Below, piece by piece: positions 25,501 through 37,500 of a stretch of 64,000 nt of DNA. Position 1 is the stretch's first letter. The number at the start of each line of letters is the position of its first letter. Under the pieces are notes generated by a model, which was not told the DNA's origin, did not search any database, and was given only the letters and a program-made list of their open reading frames with translations. The stretch is from Thaumatotibia leucotreta. Taxonomy: Eukaryota; Arthropoda; Insecta; Lepidoptera; Tortricidae. The stretch spans positions 25,261-89,260 of the forward strand of contig JALPQI010003464.1 of the NCBI GenBank assembly GCA_025490895.1. The letters are read 5' to 3'. Both the position numbers and the translations under genes were made by a program.

Positions 25501-28500
25501 GAAGAAGTGGAAGAGTAACTGGGACTTCACTTACTGCCGCTGCAGGACTACATCATTCAGCAGGCCAAGCTGTCCCGTAATTATCTTTTCTGCCCTCCGG
25601 CCGGCAAACAGCACTTTTTTGGCCGCTGCGCTAAACTAAATTGCCCTCCGGCCGGCCGGCAATCCGTTAAATGGGAAAGCCTCTGAAGACATTTCCCACT
25701 TAAACGGCCTTGGTATGTAATCTACTATTTCTCAAACTTGCAATGAAATGTTGACATTACGTACTTCAAATTGGACCAGGAAGTACCTTGTCGCTGGTTC
25801 GATGATAGAACTTGATATGTAAAGGCATTTCTTAACTACTGAACAGTTCTAGGAAAAGCACTATACCACTCTCGGCGAGAAATAAGCTTCCTGGCCGCGT
25901 ATCTCTATCTGGCTTCAGTTTCTTCGACCAGATATTTCTACTTGGCCTGTAAACCTTCGTTTCCCGTCCTCTATAGTAATGTACTATTTCTCAAACTTGC
26001 TACGGAATGTAGGGCATTTCTCCGAGCGTTTCAATCGCTGTGACTTCGGTGGCAGCCTTGTCACACGAATCCCTTGAGAGATAAATGTATGAATTCTTGG
26101 ATATCTTGGTAGACGTAGTTGACAATTACCAAAATCTCTATGTGTTGCTCAGAAAAAAAAAATGGTTAAAGGGTTAAGCTTGGCGGCAGTTGCCGCTATG
26201 TCTGTTATTTCCGTTCTGGAGCGCATCTGTATTTTAAATGCGATCGGTTAATTTCACGTTCCAAATACAACGCTGTATAGCCCGCCGACAAACCTTGATT
26301 TTGGATTTTCGAGCTTTCGTCAAAGACCAAGTCTGTGCTCCATCTGTACTAAGGATGGGGAGAATGCATATGTCATTTCAGAGAAATTCTTTTTATTTTT
26401 GCCACTAAAATGAAATATGAAATTTTAGGTAAATTTTATACTATTTCTACTCAGAATCACAAGCCGATTCCATTTCCGTCGAGTGTCCATGATTTTTTTT
26501 CCTATTGTGTTACTATTTTCCATACACCTTCTATGACGGTAACACAAGAGGATATTCGAAATATGTATGAAATTTTTGGGGCAGTTTTTTTTCGCCGGAA
26601 ATGGAACCAGCTCGTGATTCTGAGCAGAAATAGTATAAAATTTACCCAAATTTTCATATTTCATTTTAGTGGCAAAAATAAAAAGAATTACTCTTCAAAT
26701 AAAAATATAAAATAAATACATCGTGTTACAGGGGGCGGTCGTTACGCGGACGGTTCAGGCTCAGACGGTTCGTCCGCGTCGTCTCGTTCCGGCTCGCCGC
26801 GCTCGTTGTCGGGCCACGAGCCGGACAACGAGTCCAGCGACGGCGGCGCCCGCACGCCGGACGACGACGACGGCTCCGGCGTGTACCTGCCCCACCAGCA
26901 CGAGTACATGAACCACGTCGCCTACTACAACACGTGCCAGCCCGACCAGTACCCCCGGGTCAGTAACAGTAACGCTCGCTGTCGGGCCACGAGCCGGACA
27001 ACGAGTCCAGCGACGGCGGCGCCCGCACGCCGGACGACGACGACGGCTCCGGCGTGTACCTGCCCCACCAGCACGAGTACATGAACCACGTCGCCTACTA
27101 CAACACGTGCCAGCCCGACCAGTACCCCCGGGTCAGTAACAGTAACGCTCGCTGTCGGGCCACGAGCCGGACAACGAGTCCAGCGACGGCGGCGCCCGCA
27201 CGCCGGACGACGACGACGGCTCCGGCGTGTACCTGCCCCACCAGCACGAGTACATGAACCACGTCGCCTACTACAACACGTGCCAGCCCGACCAGTACCC
27301 CCGGGTCAGTAACAGTAACGCTCGCTGTCGGGCCACGAGCCGGACAACGAGTCCAGCGACGGCGGCGCCCGCACGCCGGACGACGACGACGGCTCCGGCG
27401 TGTACCTGCCCCACCAGCACGAGTACATGAACCACGTCGCCTACTACAACACGTGCCAGCCCGACCAGTACCCCCGGGTCAGTAACAGTAACGCTCGCTG
27501 TCGGGCCACGAGCCGGACAACGAGTCCAGCGACGGCGGCGCCCGCACGCCGGACGACGACGACGGCTCCGGCGTGTACCTGCCCCACCAGCACGAGTACA
27601 TGAACCACGTCGCCTACTACAACACGTGCCAGCCCGACCAGTACCCCCGGGTCAGTAACAGTAACGTGAGCTGTCGGGCCACGAGCCGGACAACGAGTCC
27701 AGCGAATATATCTGCGAACGTATTTCACGAAATGTGTCAAAGACGTCAAACGCTATAGAAAAAAAAAAATTAAAATTTAATCTGTTTATTTCATATAATA
27801 AATTAGTTACATACAATATTTGATATTTATACTTAACTACTAATCTTAAATATTAAAGATTTTATTAGTTAAGGAGTCTCCGATAATAATAAAAAAATAT
27901 ATAATAATAGTCTTACATTAATAATTATTTTCGTATTACGTTGGTTCTTCCTGCGCTCTGGTCGTAAATATGTGTTTTTTAATTGTATTTTTCATTTGAC
28001 ATAGTGTTCTACTTTCAATTAAATTTAAGAGGTCGGTTGGGAACCTATTTAAAGTTCGCGGAAGGATACTTCGGAGAAAATCAGCCATATACATTTGTTT
28101 TACTTCCAACTGAAGATTGGTATAAGTCTCTACACTTAAACTATGAATATAACTGCGGATATATCCTAAATCGACTTATACACTGTTGTATCAACAGTAC
28201 TTCCTAATAAGATCGTCGGTCCATCTGGCCGCCTTCCCGCCAGATGGACCGACGATCTAAAGAAAGTGGCGGGAAGTGGTTGGATGCGGAGAACTGAGGA
28301 CCGAGTATGGTGGCGCGAATTGGGGAAGGCCTATGTCCAGCAGTGGACGACTATGGGCTGATGATGATGATGATGACGTTAGCCACATGCGAGCACACCA
28401 GAGATAACAACGGAGTCTACAGCAGTCACCGTGGCCGAATCGGCCGTGGGAGGTATTATTATTACTTTCGAATCCCATTCCAATCGCGGTTTGATAACAC

Positions 28501-31500
28501 TCAGTTCAAGTTTGGTTTCCTGGCGTCTGCAGTAAACTACAATTTCAAAAGCTGACTTTTACGGTATTGTTAGTCAAAGTCTAACTATTCTTTATTCAAG
28601 TAAGCTTTAAGCATTTTCGAATCGACTGACCCTATCAAGAGAGAGAGAAAAAATCTACTACCCTACGCCTTCCTCTCCGCTCCTCTCCGCCTCCATGGAG
28701 CTTCAGCCTTATAGACATTTTTATAAAAAAAACCTAACTTAAAAAGAGAGATAAATAAAGGATAATAATAATAAACAAAAATAATTGTTATTGTTACAGC
28801 CTGTAGCTGGCGCGGAGGCGTTATATAGTCCGGTGCGAGCGCACGCGCCGCGGCCGCCCGAGCAGGACATAGAGATCTTCGCGAAGGACCACCTCAACTT
28901 CAACAAAGGCATCTTTAGGAAAAAGGTCACTATCATGTCATGAACATTACTGTAACAAGTTTCTGTGGAACAAATCTAATTATTTTTGAGAAATATCTTA
29001 ACATGGACGTCTAACGCCAGCTCAAAAATGCCCCTAAAACCAATTGTTCAATTGTGCCAAGATGGGCAGGACATAGCGCTTTTCTTAACACCGCGCATAT
29101 TTCGGCGCAATATCTTTGACAAATGTTTACAGAATATAGCCAATCAAAACTTTGATGGACCAATGACAACTATTTTTAAATGGCGGTTAAGTTTTTATAG
29201 GTTGATATTGAAATTTATTACCGTGATGCATTGAAGAGGGGGTGACACTTGTCAACTAAAACTCAGGATCGTGTTTGAAAGGCAATTTTGTATGGCGTGC
29301 GACTTCCATGATTTATTTGTTCGTAGATCTTAATTTGTGTTTTTTACGCAGTTACACTACTATGTACTGTAAATCATATTTGGATCAATCACTTTTTAGG
29401 ATTCCGTAGTAAACTGGAAACCCTTATAATTTCGCCATGTTTGTCTGTCTGTCCGCAGTATTGCTCTGTGGTCGTTTGTACTAGAAATTTGGTATAGATG
29501 TGTATATGAATTACGCCGACAAAAAGTAGAATTGTAGAAAAAAAAAACATTGCTTCGGGTATAAGTAGTACAGATGTAGTGCAATAGTACATTTCCTAAC
29601 TAGTGCGGGAAAACTTTTTTTCGGCGAGGGCGAAAGTCGGAGCCCGAGTGAAACGAGGGCGACAATCACCCGAGTTAAAAAAGTATTTGCACGTGTAAGG
29701 GACGATTTTTTTCATAACAAGTGCGTCAAAAAGAGAAATTACCGCGCGCGAAGCGTGCGCAAAGTTCGTTTTTGCGCACTAGTTAGGAAAAGTCCTTTTC
29801 CTTCGTATTTTCACGAAAATGTCCAAATTTATCTTTCTCTGTCAGTTAGCTTCAGTGCAGTGGATACTGAAGTTTCTTGTGAGAGCAAAAATCAATTCGG
29901 ACGTTTCCGTGAAAAGTCGAAGGAAATCGATTTTGCACTACATCTATAAGCTTATACGCCCTACTCGTGAAGTGGAATATTTTTTTATTTTGCTGTAATC
30001 CTATAATGTGGGCTATCATCTTTTTAAAGCCTCAAAAGAAAGTTTTTTTCTAAACTCAATATTTTAATAACGAGATAACCACTCCAGTATAAAAGAAATG
30101 TCCCCCCCCCCTGTAACTACATGAATCTCCATTGATGTTCCATATCTCCAATCCGTGTCTTCAAAGTCTCTGTTTTTTTTCTTTTAATTCACATAATAAA
30201 TAACTGTATATTTCCAGGCGTCAGTCCGCGACATGCTATCATGGACGTCATCGGGCATAAGCGCGCCAATGGTCGGAGCAGACTGGGACAAAGCCCATAA
30301 GAAGGCTGCCACCGACCTGTTCAGACTTGTTCAGATATATATGGGCGACCGGAAGGCCCGGCCGGGGATGACGCTGAACTCTGTAGCTCAAGACTTGTTA
30401 CACGCCACCTTTACTAATGAGAAGTGAGTTTAGATAATACTTTAGGTCATCGACTTGTTCAGACTTGTCCAGATATATATGTGCCGCAAGACGTGGCCGG
30501 GCATGACGCTCAACTCCGTAGCTCAAGACTTGTTACACGCCACCTTTACTAATGAGAAGTGAGTTTAGATAATACTTTAGGTCATCGACTTGTTCAGACT
30601 TGTCCAGATATATATTATGGTAAGGCTAGGCCGGGCATGACGCTCAACTCCGTAGCTCAAGACTTGTTACACGCCACCTTTACTAATGAGAAGTGAGTTT
30701 AGATAATACTTTAGGTCATCGACTTGTTCAGACTTGTCCAGATATATATGGGCCGCAAGGCGTGGCCGGGCATGACGCTCAACTTCGTAGCTCAGGACTT
30801 GTTACACGCCACCTTTACTAATGAGAAGTGAGTTATACCTGTACCTGTAGATACTTTAGGTCACCGTCTTGTTCAGACTTGTCCAGATATATATATGTAG
30901 GATCGGAACGTAAGAAGATGAGTGGAACGGAGCATATGTGTGGGACGAGGAGAACGATTTTAACGGTGAACGAACGTACGTGTAAGACGTAAAATAATTA
31001 AGCTGTTGATAAATTAAAATAAATTAACGAAGATACGTTTTAATTCAGGGGCAATACAGAATCCCACATACAGGGTGTTCGTGTTGATTTGCGTTAAATT
31101 GGACACGTTACTGGGGACATTAATAAAAGTTGCCTGGTATATCAGCTTTTGTTAAATTCGAAAAATATTCTTTCACGTTTTCATACATACTAAATGAAAT
31201 AGTAAGTGTGAGAGGACCTTAAGAATATCATAAAAGTTAATCTCAGGTGACTGACGGCACATGTCAAAATAAGCAACATTTGAATGTAATAAAGGTTGCA
31301 ATACACTTGTTCAGTCATTAAACTTATTTTTTTAATAACTCAATAACAGTATAAGTTAAATTAATTATATTTGACCTTAATAAGCTTCCCTTAAATTAAA
31401 AGCAAATGAAGAAAAACACCCTGTATATGGTATTGGTAAGGCCAGGCCGGTCATGACGCTCAACTCCGTAGCTCAAGACTTGATACACGCCACCTTTACT

Positions 31501-34500
31501 AATGAGAAGTGAGTTATTCCCGTAGACACTTTAGGTCACCGACTTGTTCAGACTTGTCCAGATATCTGGACAAGTCTGACAAGTCCCTGGCATGACGCTC
31601 AACTCCGTAGCTCAGGACTTGTCACACACCACCTTTACTAATAAGAAGCGAGTTATTCCCGTAGACACTAGGTCACCGACTTGTTCAGACAGGGCCAGGC
31701 TGCGGATAACGCTCAATTCCAATTAAGTTTTGGATCATTGTAGGGAGCGTTTCGACTATAATTTGATGGTTTTACGGTACCGATAAATTCTCAAAAAATA
31801 TGAATACATAGTGGCATTTTTTTGAGAAATTCTCATAGGGACTACTATACGACAAGTCACTCGCGATATCCCATCGTATGTGGTCTGTCAAAAAAGTACT
31901 ACTGGAAAATAAACCTTGAAAAGAAAATTCAAATTTTTAATTACATTAGTGGCAGACGTCGTTTCGGGTCGTTTCACAGTTGAGGGGTTATAATATAAGT
32001 ATGCTCACCATCATTCACAATATATTTGTACACAAAAGATCCCAATGGGTCGAAGTGTATCAATAAGATAAGATAAGATCATTCACAATATTCTGCCACA
32101 CGACCGTTTGTTTTTCTCGACCTGCGACCACATATAACATGGACGTCTAACGCCAGCTCAAAAATGCCCCAAAAACCAATTGTTCAATTGTGCCAAGATG
32201 GGCAGGACATAGCGCTTTTCTTAACACCGCGCATATTTCGGCGCAACATTTTTGACAAATGTTTATTGAATATAGCCAATCAAAACTTTGACAGACCAAT
32301 CAGAACTATTTTTAAATGGCGGTTTAAGTTTTTATAGGTTGACATTCAAATGCATTGAAGAGGGGGTGACACTTGTCAACTATAATTTAGGACCGTTTTT
32401 GAAAGGCAATTTAGTATAGCGTGCGGCTTCCATGTTTTCTTTATTCGTAGTTCTCGACGGACCATCGAGTTTCCTGCCTTACTTGTGTTTGTGTCCTCAG
32501 ACTCCGCGACGAGCTATACGTGCAGCTGTGCCGCCAAACGACGGAGAACCCACTCCGAGACTCGCTGCTCCGCGGCTGGGAGCTGCTGGCGGTCAGCCTC
32601 GCCTTCGTGCCGCCGTCGCCCGCCTTCCAGCCCGCGCTCACCAACTCCGTCAACCGCCACCGCGACCCGGCCTTCGCGGCCTTCCCGGAGGTACGTCTTA
32701 CTGTCTACACTACTATCAGACTCCGCGACGAGTACCCCACTGTCTACACTACTAGCAGACTCCGCGACGAGTACCCCACTGTCTACACTACTATCAGACT
32801 CCGCGACGAGTACCCCACTGTCTACACTACTATCAGACTCCGCGACGAGTACGTACAGCTGTGCCGCCAAACGACGGAGAACCCACTCCGAGACTCGCTG
32901 CTCCGCGGCTGGGAGCTGCTGGCGGTCAGCCTCGCCTTCGTGCCGCCGTCGCCCGCCTTCCAGCCCGCGCTCACCAACTACGTCAACCGCCACCGCGACC
33001 CGGCCTTCGCGGCCTTCCCGGAGGTACGTCTTACTGTCTACACTACTATCAGACTCCGCGACGAGTACCCCACTGTCTACACTACTATCAGACTCCGCGA
33101 CGAGCCCCACTGTCTACACTACTATCAGACTCCGCGACGAGTACCCCACTGTCTACACTACTATCAGACTCCGCGACGAGCCCCACTGTCTACACTACTA
33201 TCAGACTCCGCGACGAGTACCCCACTGTCTACACTACTATCAGACTCCGCGACGAGTACGTGCAGCTGTGCCGCCAAACGACGGAGAACCCACTCCGAGA
33301 CTCGCTGCTCCGCGGCTGGGAGCTGCTGGCGGTCAGCCTCGCCTTCGTGCCGCCGTCGCCCGCCTTCCAGCCCGCGCTCACCAACTACGTCAACCGCCAC
33401 CGCGACCCGGCCTTCGCGGCCTTCCCGGAGGTACGTCTTACTGTATACACTACTATCAGACTCCGCGACGAGTACCCCACTGTCTACACTACTATCAGAC
33501 TCCGCGACGAGTACCCCACTGTCTACACTACTATCAGACTCCGCGACGAGTACCCCACTGTCTACACTACTATCAGACTCCGCGACGAGTACCCCACTGT
33601 CTACACTACTATCAGACTCCGCGACGAGTACCCCACTGTCTACACTACTATCAGACTCCGCGACGAGCCCCACTGTCTACACTACTATCAGACTCCGCGA
33701 CGAGTACCCCACTGTCTACACTACTATCAGACTCCGCGACGAGTACGTACAGCTGTGCCGCCAAACGACGGAGAACCCACTCCGAGACTCGCTGCTCCGC
33801 GGCTGGGAGCTGCTGGCGGTCAGCCTCGCCTTCGTGCCGCCGTCGCCCGCCTTCCAGCCCGCGCTCACCAACTACGTCAACCGCCACCGCGACCCGGCCT
33901 TCGCGGCCTTCCCGGAGGTACGTCTTACTGTATACACTACTATCAGACTCCGCGACGAGTACCCCACTGTCTACACTACTATCAGACTCCGCGACGAGTA
34001 CCCCACTGTCTACACTACTATCAGACTCCGCGACGAGTACCCCACTGTCTACACTACTATCAGACTCCGCGACGAGTACCCCACTGTCTACACTACTATC
34101 AGACTCCGCGACGAGTACCCCACTGTGTACACTACTATCAGACTCCGCGACGAGTACCCCACTGTCTACACTACTATCAGACTCCGCGACGAGTACCCCA
34201 CTGTCTACACTACTATCAGACTCCGCGACGAGTACCCCACTGTCTACACTACTATCAGACTCCGCGACGAGTACCCCACTGTCTACACTACTATCAGACT
34301 CCGCGACGAGTACGTACAGCTGTGCCGCCAAACGACGGAGAACCCACTCCGAGACTCGCTGCTCCGCGGCTGGGAGCTGCTGGCGGTCAGCCTCGCCTTC
34401 GTGCCGCCGTCGCCCGCCTTCCAGCCCGCGCTCACCAACTACGTCAACCGCCACCGCGACCCGGCCTTCGCGGCCTTCCCGGAGGTACGTCTTACTGTCT

Positions 34501-37500
34501 ACACTACTATCAGACTCCGCGACGAGTACCCCACTGTCTACACTACTATCAGATCGCGGCCTTCCCGGAGGTACCCCACTGTCTACACTACTATCAGACT
34601 CCGCGACGAGTACCCCACTGTCTACACTACTATCAGACTCCGCGACGAGTACCCCACTGTCTACACTACTATCAGACTCCGCGACGAGTACCCCACTGTC
34701 TACACTACTATCAGACTCCGCGACGAGTACCCCACTGTCTACACTACTATCAGACTCCGCGACGAGTACCCCACTGTCTACACTACTATCAGACTCCGCG
34801 ACGAGTACCCCACTGTCTACACTACTATCAGACTCCGCGACGAGTACCCCACTGTCTACACTACTATCAGACTCCGCGACGAGTACCCCACTGTCTACAC
34901 TACTATCAGACTCCGCGACGAGTACCCCACTGTCTACACTACTATCAGACTCCGCGACGAGTACCCCACTGTCTACACTACTATCAGACTACGCGACGAG
35001 TACCCCACTGTCTACACTACTATCAGACTCCGCGACGCGTACCCCACTGTCTACACTACTATCAGACTCCGCGACGAGTACCCCACTGTCTACACTACTA
35101 TCAGACTCCGCGACGAGTACCCCACTGTCTACACTACTATCAGACTCCGCGACGAGTACCCCACTGTCTACACTACTATCAGACTCCGCGACGAGTACCC
35201 CACTGTCTACAGTACTATCAGACTCCGCGACGAGTACCCCACTGTCTACACTACTATCAGACTCCGCGACGAGTACCCCACTGTCTACACTACTATCAGA
35301 CTCCGCGACGAGTACCCCACTGTCTACACTACTATCAGACTCCGCGACGAGTACCCCACTGTCTACACTACTATCAGACTCCGCGACGAGTACCCCACTG
35401 TCTACACTACTATCAGACTCCGCGACGAGTACCCCACTGTCTACACTACTATCAGATCGCGGCCTTCCCGGAGGTACCCCACTATCTACACTATTATCAG
35501 ACTCCGCGACGAGTACCCCACTGTCTACACTACTATCAGATCGCGGCCTTCCCGGAGGTACCCCACTATCTACACTATTATCAGACTCCGCGACGAGTAC
35601 CCCACTGTCTACACTACTATCAGATCGCGGCCTGCCCGGAGGTACCCCACTATCTACACTATTATCAGACTCCGCGACGAGTACCCCACTGTCTACACTA
35701 CTATCAGACTCCGCGACGAGTACCCCACTGTCTACACTACTATCAGATCGCGGCCTTCCCGGAGGTACCCCACTATCTACACTATTATCAGACTCCGCGA
35801 CGAGTACCCCACTGTCTACACTACTATCAGACTCCGCGACGAGTACCCCACTGTCTACACTACTATCAGATCGCGGCCTTCCCGGAGGTACCCCACTGTC
35901 TACACTACTATCAGACTCCGCGACGAGTACCCCACTGTCTACACTACTATCAGACTCCGCGACGAGTACCCCACTGTCTACACTACTATCAGCCTCCGCG
36001 ACGAGTACCCCACTGTATACACTACTATCAGACTCCGCGACGAGTACCCCACTGTCTACACTACTATCAGACTCCGCGACGAGTACCCCACTGTCTACAC
36101 TACTATCAGACTCCGCGACGACTACCCCACTGTCTACACTACTATCAGACTCCGCGACGACTACCCCACTGTCTACACTACTATCAGACTCCGCGACGAG
36201 TACCCCACTGTCTACACTACTATCAGACTCCGCGACGAGTACCCCACTGTCTACACTACTATCAGACTGCGACGAGTACCCCACTGTCTACACTACTATC
36301 AGACTCCGCGACGAGTACGTACAGCTGTGCCGCCAAACGACGGAGAACCCACTCCGAGACTCGCTGCTCCGCGGCTGGGAGCTGCTGGCGGTCAGCCTCG
36401 CCTTCGTGCCGCCGTCGCCCGCCTTCCAGCCCGCGCTCACCAACTACGTCAACCGCCACCGCGACCCGGCCTTCGCGGCCTTCCCGGAGGTACGTCTTAC
36501 TGTATACACTACTATCAGACTCCGCGACGAGTACCCCACTGTCTACACTACTGTCAGACTCCGCGACGAGTACCCCACTGTCTACACTACTATCAGACTC
36601 CGCGACGAGTACGTACAGCTGTGCCGCCAAACGACGGAGAACCCACTCCGAGACTCGCTGCTCCGCGGCTGGGAGCTGCTGGCGGTCAGCCTCGCCTTCG
36701 TGCCGCCGTCGCCCGCCTTCCAGCCCGCGCTCACCAACTACGTCAACCGCCACCGCGACCCGGCCTTCGCGGCCTTCCCGGAGGTACGTCTTACTGTATA
36801 CACTACTATCAGACTCCGCGACGAGTACCCCACTGTCTACACTACTATCAGACTCCGCGACGAGCCCCACTGTCTACACTACTATCAGACTCCGCGACGA
36901 GTACCCCACTGTCTACACTTCTATCAGACTCGCGATGAGTACCCCACTGTCTACACTACTATCAGACTCCGCGGCGAGTACCCCACTGTCTACACTACTA
37001 TCAGACTCCGCGACGAGTACCCCACTGTCTACACTACTATCAGACTCCGCGACGAGTACCCCACTGTCTACACTACTATCAGACTCCGCGACGAGTACCC
37101 CACTGTCTACACTACTATCAGACTCCGCGACGAGCTATACGTACAGCTGTGCCGCCAAACGACGGAGAACCCACTCCGAGACTCGCTGCTCCGCGGCTGG
37201 GAGCTGCTGGCGGTCAGCCTCGCCTTCGTGCCGCCGTTTTTAATAATCGATTTATTTTTTTAAAAGTAACGGTTTTTATTTCACTTTCATTTTTTTTTAA
37301 TTTCGCTGGCGTAACGGTCTTAACGTGCATTAACGGTCATCAACCGGCCTAACCGTTCTTAACCGCCACACCGGTAGTCCGGTTTTTTACGATCCGATAT
37401 GCCACGCCATTAAATGTATATTGTAGCTTGTGCACTATACGTAATTTTACCGTCCGACATTTTACTTTTCCCCATTCCGGACAGTATTTTTCCGATCCGA

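Larger units (their letters stand above)
30424..31730 (+). repeat. degraded tandem array of exon 13 3' half (~135-bp units), interrupted by insertions
   Basis: Units repeat GACTTGTCCAGATATATATG, GTAGCTCAAGACTTG and TTTACTAATGAGAAGTGAGT at 30424, 30559, 30693 and 30828 (donor positions), then again after an insertion at about 30,895-31,434, and twice more with further decay to about 31,730. Copies differ more from each other than in the other arrays, and late donors are mutated (AAGCGAGT), so this array appears older. Confidence 0.9.

Noticed and set aside
26410..26715. Overlapping 101- and 79-codon frames on opposite strands as small genes
   Set aside because: Both lie in a foldback MITE whose arms encode the same accidental words in each direction.
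32485..37263. A 1,592-codon open frame and overlapping 1,472- and 1,460-codon frames as a giant repetitive protein gene
   Set aside because: All are created by stop-free 39-bp and 187-bp repeat units in several frames and on both strands. Only exon 14 sequence within them fits the RhoGAP protein.
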